A stretch of 64,000 nt of DNA from Hyphomicrobium_A sp963776675 (GTDB lineage: Bacteria; Pseudomonadota; Alphaproteobacteria; Rhizobiales; Hyphomicrobiaceae), in assembly GCA_963776675.1 (NCBI GenBank), contig CAVZNR010000034.1, positions 1-64,000 of the forward strand. Reading direction: 5' to 3'. Below, piece by piece: positions 26,226 to 35,633 of the stretch (its first letter is position 1; each line of letters begins with the position of its first letter). The translations under genes were made by a program, and so were the position numbers. The notes under the pieces are model-generated. The model did no database searches, had not been told where the DNA came from, and worked only from the letters and a program-made list of their open reading frames with translations.

Positions 26226-28205
26226 ATGGACGCTCCTATGCCGCTTCGCCCGATCGCAGCCTTGTCGAGCCTCGCCCTTCTTGTCCTCCTGGTGGGGACC
26301 GGGACGGCACGGGCTGACGACAAGCCCCCGACCGTGATGTTCCTGCTCGACGGGTCGGGCTCCATGTGGGGCAAGCTCGCCGACGACCGGCGCGCCAAGT
26401 TCGATTTCGCGCGCGAAGCGTTGAGCGAAGCCCTGCCGCGCCTGCGGCCAGACGTGCGCGCGGGCCTTGCCGCGTTCGGCCACCGCCGCCGAGGCTATTG
26501 CGCCGACGCCGAGGTCATCGTGCCGCCGCAGCCCGACAACGCGCAGCAGATCATGACGCCGCTTGCCAAAATGAATGCCACCGGTAAGGGCCCATTGGTG
26601 ATGGGCCTGCGCGAGGCCGCCGCCGCCATCGGCGTTGCCGCCCCCGCAACCATCGTCCTGATCAACGACGACATCGACAATTGCGGCCAGGACGTGTGCG
26701 CCGCGGCCGCCGAGATCGCCCAGTCCAACCCCGCTCTCACCGTGCACGCGATCGGGCTTGGGCTCGACAAGGCCAAGCTTCAGCAGATGAGCTGCCTGCC
26801 CCGCATGACAGGCGGCAGGCTGTTCGACGTGCAGGACGCGCCCGGCCTCACCACCGCGCTCGATCGCGTGATCAAGCTTGCGCATCTCGATTCCGAATCC
26901 GGTGCCGCGACGGAAGAGGTGGCAGAGACCAAGAACAAGCCCGCCGCGAATGCCGCGCCCGGACTTTACCTCTCCGCCGGACTGGGCTCGGACAGCGCCA
27001 CGCTCGAAAGCCCGGTGCTCTGGCTCATCACCAAGCCAGGGCCGGAGCCGGAGCTGATCAAGGAAACGCGCGCCGCAGCGCTGGTCGAGAAACTGCCGCC
27101 GGGAACATACGATGTCGAGGCACGTCTCGGTCTTGCCTCCGCGCGCCGGACGGTCGAAGTCTCGGCCGACGCGCCGACGCCGGTGCGCATGAACCTCGAT
27201 GCCGGCGTTCTCAAGCTCTTGGCGCGTCCGGCCAAGGGAGCCCAACCTCTCGCGTCCCCGACCTTCACCGTAACCCCGATCGGCGACGGCAAGACGGGCA
27301 CCGCACCCATCTGGATCGGCCGCGAGACGCAGCCGGAGATCGTGCTACCGGCGGGAGAATACAACGTCAGCGCGGAAAGCGGGCTCGCGCGTGAGGAGCA
27401 GAAGGTCACCGTCGCGCCTGCGACCGGCACGACCTTCGACGCCACGCTGGCGACGGGCCAGCTCGAACTCTCGGCGACGCGGGGCAACTCTGCGGGCGCC
27501 GGCGAGCCCATGACCGACGGCGTGACCTATATCATCTACGAGGACGATCCCGATGCGCCCCTCGGGCGGCGCGAGGTTGCCCGCTCGGCCGCCCCCACGC
27601 CCATCTTCACGCTGCCGGCTCGCACGTATTACGTCACGGCGCGCAGTTCCGGCGCCGAAGCGCGTGAGCAAATCGCCATTGGGGCGGGGGACGTCGTGAA
27701 GCGCACGCTACCGCTGGCGCTGGCGCATCTGTCGCTCTCTGCCACGCTGGGCGGCAAGCCCGCCCCCGATGACCTGCCGATCGCCTTTAGCATCGTACGG
27801 CTCGACGGCGAGCCGAAAGAGATCGTGCGCACCGCCGCAAAGGCGCCCGATCTCGACCTATCCGCAGGACGTTACCGTCTGGAGGCGAGCGTGGGCGCGA
27901 CCAATGTCACGGCCGCAACCGACATCGACCTTTCGGCCGGACAATCGCAAAAGGTTGCCTTGAAGCTTCAGGCCGGCAACGTCACCCTCAAGCGCGCCGA
28001 CGAGGAAGGTGCCGGCCTTGGCGACGTGTTCTGGGAGGTCAAGGACGCGAGCCGTCACACCGTCCTTCGCACCAGCCAGCCGCAGCCCACGGCGCTGCTG
28101 GCACCCGGGCAGTATGTCGTCTCCTCGGAGACCCGCGAGCGGCCGCTTCAGAGCGCCATCGAGGTAAAGGCAGGGGAAAACCGCACCATCGAGATCGGCG
28201 GCTAG
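26226..28205 (+). CDS. Secreted von Willebrand factor A protein with tandem beta repeats
   Basis: 659 residues with a signal peptide (LSSLALLVLLVGTGTARA). The vWA domain (about 35-225) keeps the MIDAS residues DGSGS (Asp42, Ser44, Ser46), the threonine in MNATGKGPL and the aspartate in LINDDIDNCG; two CG/VC cysteines follow. The rest consists of about five beta-rich repeats of 85-100 residues, each with a line such as LPPGTYDVEARLG, LPAGEYNVSAESG, LPARTYYVTARSS, LSAGRYRLEASVG and LAPGQYVVSSETR. Such proteins bind partners through a metal ion at the cell surface or periplasm. The next gene encodes the same repeats without vWA. Confidence 0.8.
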   Translation: MDAPMPLRPIAALSSLALLVLLVGTGTARADDKPPTVMFLLDGSGSMWGKLADDRRAKFDFAREALSEALPRLRPDVRAGLAAFGHRRRGYCADAEVIVPPQPDNAQQIMTPLAKMNATGKGPLVMGLREAAAAIGVAAPATIVLINDDIDNCGQDVCAAAAEIAQSNPALTVHAIGLGLDKAKLQQMSCLPRMTGGRLFDVQDAPGLTTALDRVIKLAHLDSESGAATEEVAETKNKPAANAAPGLYLSAGLGSDSATLESPVLWLITKPGPEPELIKETRAAALVEKLPPGTYDVEARLGLASARRTVEVSADAPTPVRMNLDAGVLKLLARPAKGAQPLASPTFTVTPIGDGKTGTAPIWIGRETQPEIVLPAGEYNVSAESGLAREEQKVTVAPATGTTFDATLATGQLELSATRGNSAGAGEPMTDGVTYIIYEDDPDAPLGRREVARSAAPTPIFTLPARTYYVTARSSGAEAREQIAIGAGDVVKRTLPLALAHLSLSATLGGKPAPDDLPIAFSIVRLDGEPKEIVRTAAKAPDLDLSAGRYRLEASVGATNVTAATDIDLSAGQSQKVALKLQAGNVTLKRADEEGAGLGDVFWEVKDASRHTVLRTSQPQPTALLAPGQYVVSSETRERPLQSAIEVKAGENRTIEIGG

Positions 28206-28355
28206 CGTCTCCCATCCCTACTTGGCCCGGGCGGGCGGGCGCGCCGGCCATATTTCGACCATTCTCGCGTCCTTCATCGCCCTATCACTGGCGAAGCAGG
28301 GCTTCCGGTTAGGGCAGTGATGTCTGGATCCTTACCCTTCAAAGGCACCCACACG

Positions 28356-29348
28356 ATGCCGAAGGCTTGCACCGCGCTACTCGCTGCGGCTGTTGGCGTC
28401 TTGCTGCTCGCGCCGACGACGGGCGCTCAGGCACAAAACGCGTGGGACACGGGCGTCGATTTGCGCGCGGGCTTTCCCGCCCCCTCGATTACCGATCCGG
28501 CCGCGCCCCAGCAGCCGCAGGCACAAGACCCCGCCCCGTCCGGCAACGTCACGGTCGTTCCTCGCACGGATGCGAATGCGCCGGACGGCACGACGGAGGT
28601 CAATCTGACGGCGCTGCTGACCGCCGACGGTCAACGCATCGATCAAGGATTGGTATGGCGCATCTACGACGCCAAGAACGGTCTCAAGGGCGAAAGCAAA
28701 CTCTTGATGACGAAGCGTGAGCCGAGCCCCACCATTCATCTCCCTCCCGGCGACTACGTGGTGAACGCCGCCTTCGGCCGCGCCGATCTCACGCGCATCA
28801 TTACGGTGGCGCCCGGCGGAGCAACGGCTGAGAAGTTTGTGCTCAACGCCGGCGGCCTGCGGGTCAAGGTCTTGGTCGACGGCATCAAGCCGGCCGCACA
28901 CACCGTCTCCTACGACGTCTACTCCGGCGAGCGCGATCAGTCGGATGCTCGGACGAAGGTGCTGTCGCACGCCAAGCCCAATGTCGTCCTCCGCCTCAAC
29001 GCCGGCATCTACCACATCGTCTCGACCTACGGCGATGCCAATGCGAAGGTCGAGGCCGACGTCAACGTCGAGGCAGGCAAGCTCACGGAGGCTACGGTCT
29101 CCCACTCTGCGGCGCGTGTGACGTTCAAGCTCGTCACGCGCATCGGCGGCGAGGCGCTCCCGGACACGCAGTGGACCATTCAGACGCCCGCGGGCGAGGT
29201 GGTCAAACGCAGCGTCGGTGCCTTGCCGACGCATATTCTGTCGCCCGGCACCTACACGATCATTGCCAAGTCGGGCGCACGCGCCTTCAAGCGTGATTTT
29301 ACGCTGGCGGGCGGCGAGACGGCCCAGGTCGAGGTCTTAATGCGCTAG
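28356..29348 (+). CDS. Secreted repeat protein, paralogue of the vWA protein's repeat region
   Basis: 330 residues from the ATG at 28356. Signal peptide (ALLAAAVGVLLLAPTTGAQA). After a Pro/Ala-rich linker come three repeats with LPPGDYVVNAAFG, LNAGIYHIVSTYG and LSPGTYTIIAKSG, the same unit as in the upstream vWA protein, but no vWA domain. The 150 bases between the two genes and their shared repeats suggest duplication of the 3' half of the vWA gene. Function unknown; probably part of the same periplasmic or surface complex. Confidence 0.7.
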   Translation: MPKACTALLAAAVGVLLLAPTTGAQAQNAWDTGVDLRAGFPAPSITDPAAPQQPQAQDPAPSGNVTVVPRTDANAPDGTTEVNLTALLTADGQRIDQGLVWRIYDAKNGLKGESKLLMTKREPSPTIHLPPGDYVVNAAFGRADLTRIITVAPGGATAEKFVLNAGGLRVKVLVDGIKPAAHTVSYDVYSGERDQSDARTKVLSHAKPNVVLRLNAGIYHIVSTYGDANAKVEADVNVEAGKLTEATVSHSAARVTFKLVTRIGGEALPDTQWTIQTPAGEVVKRSVGALPTHILSPGTYTIIAKSGARAFKRDFTLAGGETAQVEVLMR

Positions 29349-29369
29349 GGTTGGCGCCCCGCATCGCCT

Positions 29370-29918
29370 TCAGAAATCGGTGAGCACCCAGTCGGTGGGG
29401 CAGCCGTTGCGCAGCATGCGACTTTCCGCCGCCTCGTGATCGCTGCTCTGCTTGAGTTCGTGAAATAGCGCGCGCGCGATCTGCCAGTGCTCGCAGGCCG
29501 TGGTGTGATCTCCGCTCTGGAGCGCAAGATCGCCAAGGACGAGCCGCGCTTTTGCGTGCGTGTCGTTGATCTTCGCCTCCGCTGCGCCGCGGATGCACTT
29601 GCGCAACAGCTCCTCCGCGTCCGTCGTCTTGCCGGCCTCGATGTGGCACTCGGCAAGCAAGAAGTAGAGCCCGGGCAGCCTGGCGCGCTCGCCGCGTGCC
29701 TCGGCGTCGGTCACGGCTGCTGTTAGGGCGGCGCGATCGCGCAGCTTTGCGGTCGCCGTGGCGACGTCGGCCCCCGGCCGAACGGAGGCAACCGTATGTG
29801 GCGCGCCGGCAGCCCGGCGTCGGCGGCGCATCAGTAGGAGACCAGCGAGAAGAACGAAGAAGGACGCAAGAAGGGTTCCCCAGAATAGACCACTATGCTG
29901 CGTGAGTAGCTCCCTCAT
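29370..29918 (-). CDS. Membrane-anchored TPR protein
   Basis: 182 residues from the ATG at 29918. One N-terminal span (GLFWGTLLASFFVLLAGLLLM) followed by RRRRR, placing the rest in the cytoplasm. The remainder is helical with TPR-like units (GLYFLLAECHIEAGKTTDAEELL, ARLVLGDLALQSGDHTTACEHW). It ends 22 bases from the stop of the convergent repeat-protein gene. The arrangement with vWA and TPR genes recalls batA/B-type clusters, but the match is only loose. Confidence 0.6.
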   Translation of the reverse strand: MRELLTQHSGLFWGTLLASFFVLLAGLLLMRRRRRAAGAPHTVASVRPGADVATATAKLRDRAALTAAVTDAEARGERARLPGLYFLLAECHIEAGKTTDAEELLRKCIRGAAEAKINDTHAKARLVLGDLALQSGDHTTACEHWQIARALFHELKQSSDHEAAESRMLRNGCPTDWVLTDF

Positions 29919-29968
29919 CGCTCGTCCCATTGCGCGCGGGTTCTTTGCCGACCCGCGTCGGGTTCAAC

Positions 29969-31013
29969 CTACCGGAAAGGCATCGAATACATGAGACCGT
30001 TTTTGGTCCACAGATTGTTGAGCCCGCGCGTCAGTTTCAGATTGGATTGGGCACCGACCGTGCGCTCGAATATCTCACCGTAGTTGCCGACGTTCTTGAC
30101 GACCTGGTAGCCCCAGTCGCGCGGGAGGCCGAGCGCCTGGCCGAGGTTGGCCTCGAGCCCGAGGAAGCGGCGGATCTCCGGTTCGGTCGAGGCACGCTTG
30201 GCATCGACGTTGTCCTTCGTCAGGCCAAGCTCTTCCGCCTCGATCAGTGCCATCAGCGTCCAGCGCACGACGGCGAACCACTGCGGATCGTCCTGGCGCA
30301 CGGCCGGCCCGAGCGGCTCCTTGGTGATCAGCTCCGGCAGGATGATGTGGTCCTCTGGAGACTTGAGCTTGCTGCGTGCCACCGCGAGCAGAGAGATGTC
30401 GCCGGTAAGCACGGTGCAGTTGCCGGCGGCATAGGCCTTGACCAGATCGTCCCAGTTGTCCTGGGCGACGACCTGGTAGCGCATGCGCTGCGCCCCGAAG
30501 AACTCGGCGACGCCCTGCTCGCCCATGACGCCGGGCAGCGCACAGATCGAGGCGCCCGACAGCTCGAACACGCTCGCGACGGCGTTGCCGCGCCGCGTGA
30601 GGAAGCCCTGTCCGTCATAGAAAAGGACGCCCGTGAAGTGGGCGCCGAACTCGGTATCGCGGCTGAGCGTCCATGCCGCACCGCGCGCCACCACGTCGAC
30701 GTCGCCCGACTGCAGCGCCTTGAAGCGGTCGTTGGCGCTCAAGGGCCAGAGCTTGACGGCATCCTTGGAGCCGAAAACGGCAGCGGCCAGTGCGGAGCAG
30801 AACTCAACGTCGAAGCCCGAGCGCACACCGTCTTGGCTCGAACTCGGAGAAGCCCGGCTGGGCCTCACCCACGCCACACAGAACATGCCCGCGGGCGCGA
30901 ATGGTCTCTAGAGTCGTACTGGCGGCAGCCGCCGCCCCTCCGTCCACCGTAATAAACGCGCTCAAACCGACGAGCGCGATCTTCAGGCAGCGGCACTGCA
31001 GGAGCTTTTTCAT
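29969..31013 (-). CDS. AapJ-like amino-acid ABC transporter substrate-binding protein, with one frame change
   Basis: The ATG at 31013 opens a signal peptide (LKIALVGLSAFITVDGGAAAAA), then TLETIRARGHVLCGVGEAQPGFSE. Near base 30848 the frame must shift by one to continue as DGVRSGFDVEFCSALAAAVFG and on to the end (WGYQVVKNVGNYGEIFERTVG, LTRGLNNLW), all hallmarks of the periplasmic general L-amino-acid binding protein family (AapJ/BztA). No permease or ATPase gene (aapQMP) is adjacent, so it is an orphan binding protein or serves a transporter elsewhere. Single-base error is the simplest reason for the break. Confidence 0.85.
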
Positions 31014-31212
31014 CACTTCGGGTATCAGTGTGGGACGAGAGGCGCAAAGGTGCAAGAGAGACACCCGCGGAGACGATAGGAAGGTAAACCAAAGGGCACC
31101 CAGCGGGGCCCGGCGCACAAATCCACCGTAATGGGCAAACGGTCAAGAGCTTGACCCCGGCTCAAAGTTGGGCCACACGGGCCGCCAACCGCGGCGATCA
31201 AGGATCCGCCCG

Positions 31213-32403
31213 ATGTCATCCTCCGATAAAAAGAAGCCTGCCAAACCTTTGCGGCCCGCGACCGAGGTCGTGCATTCGGGGCGCGATCCGCATGCTTGCT
31301 TCGGTTTCGTGAACCCGCCGGTGTACCGGGGCTCGACCGTCCTGTTCCCGACGGTGGAAAAACTTTGGAAGCGCGATCAGCCCTATGCATATGGTCGCAC
31401 CAGCACGCCAACTGTGGCGGCGCTCGAGGAGGCCATGGCGCGCATCGAGGGCGGGGCCGCCTCGGCGCTGACGGCTTCTGGGTACCAGGCCGTCAGCACG
31501 GCGATCTTCGCCTTCGTGGAATCGGGCGACCACATCCTCATGACCGACAGCGTCTATCAGCCGACGCGCAAGTTTTGCGACCACATGCTGAAAAAGCTCG
31601 GTGTAGAGACGACCTACTACGACCCCGTAATCGGGGCTGATATCGACAAGCTCGTGCGCCCCAACACGCGGCTCATATTCACCGAGAGCCCGGGCTCACA
31701 GACCTTCGAGGTGCAGGATATCCCGGCGATCGCCAAGGTTTGCGCCAAGCGCAAGCTTTGGCTGCTGCTCGACAACACATGGGCGAGCCCGCTCTATTTC
31801 CGCCCCTTCGAGCACGGCGTCGATGTCTCGATCCAGGCCGCGACCAAGTACGTGGTGGGGCACGCCGACGCCATGCTGGGCGCGATCACGTCGACAGAGC
31901 GCGCCGCGCCCTACATCGCGCGCTCCAAGGACCTGCTCGGCGTGTGCCCCGGCTCGGAGGAGACCTACCTCGGCCTGCGCGGGCTGCGCACGCTGGCCAC
32001 TCGCCTCGCCCAGCATCAGCGCTCCGCCATCGAGATGGCCGAATGGTTCGAGGCACGGCCCGAGGTTGCCCGCGTGCTGCATCCGGCTCTGCCGAGCCAT
32101 CCCCAGCACGCGCTCTGGAAGCGGGATTTTGTGGGCGCGAGCGGCCTGTTCGCCGTGATCCTGAAGCCGACGGACCAGAAGGCGGTCGCGGCCATGCTCG
32201 ACGGCTTGAAGCTGTTCGGGATGGGCTTCTCCTGGGGCGGCTACGAGAGCCTCGTCATCCCATTCGACCCCACAAGCTACCGGACGGCCACGCGCTGGCA
32301 GGCCGAGGGCCCGGCACTGCGTTTCCATATCGGGCTGGAGGACGTCGCGGATTTGAAGGAAGACCTCGCGGCAGGCTTTGCGCGCCTCAAAGCCGCATCT
32401 TGA
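31213..32403 (+). CDS. metC: Cystathionine beta-lyase
   Basis: 396 residues. PLP enzyme of the trans-sulfuration family: TEVVHSGRDP, substrate region NPPVYRGSTVLF, YGRTSTPT, FTESPGSQTFEV, LLLDNTWASPLYFRP and the PLP lysine in IQAATKYVVGHADAM. The GFSWGGYESLV motif is typical of MetC-type beta-lyases rather than gamma-synthases. It cleaves cystathionine to homocysteine, pyruvate and ammonia for methionine synthesis. It is divergent from the binding-protein gene. Confidence 0.92.
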   Translation: MSSSDKKKPAKPLRPATEVVHSGRDPHACFGFVNPPVYRGSTVLFPTVEKLWKRDQPYAYGRTSTPTVAALEEAMARIEGGAASALTASGYQAVSTAIFAFVESGDHILMTDSVYQPTRKFCDHMLKKLGVETTYYDPVIGADIDKLVRPNTRLIFTESPGSQTFEVQDIPAIAKVCAKRKLWLLLDNTWASPLYFRPFEHGVDVSIQAATKYVVGHADAMLGAITSTERAAPYIARSKDLLGVCPGSEETYLGLRGLRTLATRLAQHQRSAIEMAEWFEARPEVARVLHPALPSHPQHALWKRDFVGASGLFAVILKPTDQKAVAAMLDGLKLFGMGFSWGGYESLVIPFDPTSYRTATRWQAEGPALRFHIGLEDVADLKEDLAAGFARLKAAS

Positions 32404-32416
32404 GCTCTAAAGATCG

Positions 32417-32740
32417 CTATTTCAGCGTGGCAGGGGCGCCTTCCAGCCTTTGCCGCAAGTCTTCCTCGGCGCCCTTGTAGCAATCGCGCTCGACCTCGAG
32501 CCGCGCGATCTCCACGAGATTAGGGTCGACGCGCGCGCCGGCACTTTCGGCCACTGCGTCCGTCTCAACGTCGCAGGCCGGTGGCGCGATTTCGCCCCGA
32601 CCTGTCTCGGCCTCGGCGCTGACGATGTAGGTGGTGCCCCAGGGATCGGCATCGTCGCAAGAGCACGCACCCAGAAAGAGAGAGCCGCCTGCGGCGGCCG
32701 GCAGGACGAGCAATCGCGTGAGGCACCCGAGTAGGCTCAC
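32417..32740 (-). CDS. Putative lipoprotein
   Basis: 107 residues from a GTG that overlaps the upstream stop (GTGA). The signal sequence ends in a lipobox (SLFLGAC) with the lipidated Cys followed by SCDDADPWG. The mature part is short, acidic and helical at the end (LVEIARLEVERDCYKGAEEDLRQRL). Co-transcribed with the VOC-membrane-Sel1 gene. Family not recognised. Confidence 0.6.
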   Translation of the reverse strand: MSLLGCLTRLLVLPAAAGGSLFLGACSCDDADPWGTTYIVSAEAETGRGEIAPPACDVETDAVAESAGARVDPNLVEIARLEVERDCYKGAEEDLRQRLEGAPATLK

Positions 32741-33861
32741 GGAGCGTGCTCCTGTTCGGCGGCCTGCGCGAGCTCAATGGCGCGGCGGTACCACCGCTTT
32801 GCCTCCACCCTGTCGACATCGCCCGCGGCCAGGCCCGCGATGCCGGTGTTCACGGGGTCATAGGTGCTGCCCAGCGCCAGCGCCGCCTCGGCCATTCCGG
32901 AGTCGGCGAGGCGCCGAAAGAGGTGGCGCGCCGAGGCAACGTCGCCACGGGTGAGCGCGGCTTGGCCTTTCGCAAGGTCCGGGTTGGTCGACACCTGGGC
33001 GGGTGCTGGCTCCGCTCGAGCCGCAACTGCGACGGGTACGACGTCGGCAATCGCTGGTTGCGCGTACTGAGTGCTTGGGGCGACCTGCGCGCCCCAGCCC
33101 GTCTCGGCGTCGAGATTGTGCACGCGTGCCTCGGCCGTCGCTTGCGTGGCCCGGGCGTCGGCGAGCTCGTCCTCGAGCTTGAGCGCATCGCGCTCTGCGT
33201 CGCGACGGGCGGCGCGCTCCTGCACCAGATCGTCCAACGCAGCACGCCGCGACGCTTCGGCCGCGAGGCGGGCGGCCTGCTCCTCGGCGAGCGCAAAGCG
33301 CGCGTGCTCGAGCGCCTGCGCCTCAGCCACTTTCAGCGGTGCCCCTGGCGGGGCAGCGGAGAAATGCCATGCCGGAACCGCAACCGCTACGATTGTCACC
33401 GCGGCAGCGGCGGCAATACCGGCTCGGTGCGCGGCTACCCTCTCGAGGCGCAGGCCGTGCGCCCGCGCCCAGGCGATGGCCTTTTCCGCGCTATGACCCT
33501 GCGCGCTGTCGAACGACCACAGATTGCCCTCGACATCGCGGCAGACGTAGCCGCGCCCGCCAGCCTCGATGGCACGCACGATCTCGGCCCCTGCCGCCTT
33601 GGCACGCGCGAAATGTGTGGCGAGATCGGCGACCACAGCCGTGGTGCCTGACGTCTCCGCCCCAGCCGGCGCCAGCGAGCGCTCGTCGCGGGCTGTCACG
33701 GCGATCTGGCACGTGCCCAGCGCCAAATGGGCATAGGCAAAGCTGCCATCCAGGCGCCGAGCCGTGGAGCGGCGCTCAAAACCGAAGGCTGCCACAAGCC
33801 ATTCAACCGCGCCCATGGGGTCGCGGTAGCGGATCGGCCGCCACGTAGAGGTGTCCTGCAT
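32737..33861 (-). CDS. VOC (glyoxalase-like) domain - membrane span - coiled coil - Sel1/TPR-like fusion protein
   Basis: 374 residues from the ATG at 33861. Residues 1-115 form a VOC/glyoxalase-like module (RYRDPMGAVEWLVAAFGFE, AYAHLALGTCQIAV, DLATHFARAKAAGAEIV, GGRGYVCRDVEGNLWSF) of the YcfE/PhnB-like type. A span follows (AGIAAAAAVTIVAVAVPAW), then a long Ala/Glu-rich coiled coil, then Sel1/TPR-like helices (GDVASARHLFRRLADSGMAEAALALGSTYDP and EAKRWYRRAIELA). I have not seen this combination often. The VOC half probably faces the cytoplasm and the TPR half the periplasm. An operon with the lipoprotein gene. Confidence 0.65.
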   Translation of the reverse strand: MQDTSTWRPIRYRDPMGAVEWLVAAFGFERRSTARRLDGSFAYAHLALGTCQIAVTARDERSLAPAGAETSGTTAVVADLATHFARAKAAGAEIVRAIEAGGRGYVCRDVEGNLWSFDSAQGHSAEKAIAWARAHGLRLERVAAHRAGIAAAAAVTIVAVAVPAWHFSAAPPGAPLKVAEAQALEHARFALAEEQAARLAAEASRRAALDDLVQERAARRDAERDALKLEDELADARATQATAEARVHNLDAETGWGAQVAPSTQYAQPAIADVVPVAVAARAEPAPAQVSTNPDLAKGQAALTRGDVASARHLFRRLADSGMAEAALALGSTYDPVNTGIAGLAAGDVDRVEAKRWYRRAIELAQAAEQEHAP

Positions 33862-34116
33862 CGTCCGCTCTTGATCCCCCTCGAACGGAACATGAGTTGT
33901 AGTGCCGCCTTCGTCGGTAGGCTCACAAAGTGACAAAAACGCGAGTGATTCCAGGCAATTCTGGGGTCCGACTTGAGCCGGATCTGAGCAAAGGTAGCGA
34001 CCGAGCCCTGTGCCTCGGGCTGGCGTCCGTCACCCCCTTCCGACGTTAAGATTCGGGCAAGGCGCACACCAAATGGGCACAAACGCTCCGCCGACCCGCA
34101 GCGGCAACGGCCTAAC

Positions 34117-34132
34117 CCCGTGATTCCACGGG
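34117..34132. promoter_or_regulatory. Inverted repeat upstream of the amt promoter
   Basis: Perfect 6-bp arms CCCGTG and CACGGG around ATTC, placed 11 bases before the sigma-54-like element. It does not match the usual NtrC site (TGCACCA-N5-TGGTGCA). The rest of 33862-34247 holds no gene. Confidence 0.3.
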
Positions 34133-34143
34133 ACATTGGCAAC

Positions 34144-34158
34144 TGGCACGGTTCTTGA
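34144..34158 (+). promoter_or_regulatory. Sigma-54-type promoter for amt
   Basis: TGGCACG-GTTC-TTGA matches the sigma-54 consensus TGGCACG-N4-TTGC with the correct GG-N10 spacing; only the C at -12 is replaced by A. It lies 90 bases upstream of the amt ATG. Nitrogen-regulated sigma-54 control of ammonium transporter genes is well established in proteobacteria. Confidence 0.6.
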
Positions 34159-34247
34159 GATTTCCTGACAGGAATAGTTTTTGCGCATGAGTAATCTCGG
34201 CGCAGAGGATCAGGGCGCACGCGTGCTCGTAATGGGGAGACTAGGGA

Positions 34248-35591
34248 ATGGACCAACAACTGGCAGATCTGGCGGCTAAGGTCGCAACGCTGGAGGCATC
34301 CGGCGCGATGAAAGGAAGTATCGACATAGAGGTCTACTACTTCTGGGCCACCGCGCTGATGATCCTCATCCACGCGGGCTTCCTAGGCTACGAGATGGGC
34401 GCCTCGCGCGCCAAGAACGTGCTGGCGTCGGGCATCAAGAACATCCTGGCGTTCGCCTTCATCGTTCCCACGTTCTTCTTCTTCGGCTGGTGGATCTATC
34501 TGGCGTTCCCGAATGGCTTCATCCCGTCCGCCGATGGCGATCCCGGCCTGCCCTGGGCGATGTCCATGGGTCCCAACCTGTCCGACAACGCCACTGGCGT
34601 GTTCTGGGCGGCCTTCACCATGTTCGCTGCGACGACGGCCTCGGTGTTCTCCGGCGCGGTCATCGAGCGCATCAAAATGTCGGGCTTCGTGATCCTCGCG
34701 ATCCTGCTCGGGTCGGTGTTGTGGATTCTCGGAGCGGCCTGGGGCTGGCATCCGTCCGGTTGGCTCACCGCCGATTGGGGCTACCACGACTTCGGTTGCG
34801 CCGGCGTCGTCCACTTGATCGCGGGCGCGTTTGCCTTGGGCGTGATCATCAATCTCGGACCGCGCATCGGCAAGTATAACGCCGACGGAACGGCCAACGA
34901 CATCGCGCCTCACAACGTGCCGCTCATCCTCATTGGTCTGATGCTGATCATCGTCGGCTTCTTCGGCTTCCTCGCCGCCTGCGTGATCATGGTCAACGGG
35001 GCTCAGTGGACCAACATCTACGGCCAGCCGATGACGCTGTCCTCGATTGGCTTCAATACACTGATGGCCTTTGCCGGCGGCATCATCGGTGCGTGGGCCT
35101 TCACACGCGATCCGTTCTGGATGATGTCGGGCGGTCTTGTCGGCATCATCTCGGCGGCAGCTGGTCTTGATGTCTGGTACCCACCGCTGGCCTTCGTGAT
35201 CGGCTTCGTGGGTGGCGCGACCATCTACTACGTGAACGAGTTCGTGGTGAAGGTGTTGAAGCAGGACGATCCTGTCGGTGCCGTCGCCGTTCACGGTTGG
35301 GGCGGCTTCCTCGGGGTCATGGTGGTCGGTCTCTTTGCCACCGGATACCCGAATATGGGCGAGTTCCCGCCCGTGACCTTCATGGGCCAGCTGGTCGGAG
35401 CCCTCGTTTGCTTCGCACTTGGCTTCGGTCCGGGGTTCGTCGTCTCCTACTGCCTGAAGGTGGTGCGCCTGCTGCGGGTGCCCGACGAAGCGCAAATCAT
35501 CGGCCTCGACCTGGCAGAGGTTCCGCTCAAGGCCTATCCGGAAGGTGAAGCCGCAGCGGGCATGGGTGGCGCGTTGCAGCCGGCCGAGTGA
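34248..35591 (+). CDS. amt: Ammonium transporter (Amt family)
   Basis: 447 residues, about 11 membrane spans. Amt signatures include GYEMGASRAKN, ASVFSGAVIERIKMSGF, the first pore histidine in CAGVVHLIAGAFAL and the second in VAVHGWGGFLGVM; both pore histidines are therefore present. The N-terminus (LADLAAKVATLEASG) is unusual: cytoplasmic-looking and not a cleaved signal as in many AmtB. No glnK/glnB gene is adjacent, unlike the classical glnK-amtB pair. The gene runs convergent to the N-methylglutamate cluster, so uptake of methylammonium as well as ammonium is plausible but inferred. A small membrane-protein gene follows. Confidence 0.93.
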   Translation: MDQQLADLAAKVATLEASGAMKGSIDIEVYYFWATALMILIHAGFLGYEMGASRAKNVLASGIKNILAFAFIVPTFFFFGWWIYLAFPNGFIPSADGDPGLPWAMSMGPNLSDNATGVFWAAFTMFAATTASVFSGAVIERIKMSGFVILAILLGSVLWILGAAWGWHPSGWLTADWGYHDFGCAGVVHLIAGAFALGVIINLGPRIGKYNADGTANDIAPHNVPLILIGLMLIIVGFFGFLAACVIMVNGAQWTNIYGQPMTLSSIGFNTLMAFAGGIIGAWAFTRDPFWMMSGGLVGIISAAAGLDVWYPPLAFVIGFVGGATIYYVNEFVVKVLKQDDPVGAVAVHGWGGFLGVMVVGLFATGYPNMGEFPPVTFMGQLVGALVCFALGFGPGFVVSYCLKVVRLLRVPDEAQIIGLDLAEVPLKAYPEGEAAAGMGGALQPAE

Positions 35592-35633
35592 AGCAGCACC
35601 GACAGCACAGCAATCTGAAAGGAGTCAACATCC

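Noticed and set aside
26169..27245. Long minus-strand frame opposite the vWA gene
   Set aside because: Composition is an antisense shadow; the plus strand has signal peptide, MIDAS and repeats.
34061..34080. NtrC-like site upstream of amt
   Set aside because: GCGCACACC...GGGCAC resembles half a site, but the second arm is GGCAC and not the required GTGC, so the dyad symmetry fails.
34383..35495. Long minus-strand frame opposite amt
   Set aside because: Its residues (His/Asp/Glu-rich) are the usual antisense shadow of a hydrophobic GC-rich gene; no ribosome-binding site or domain.
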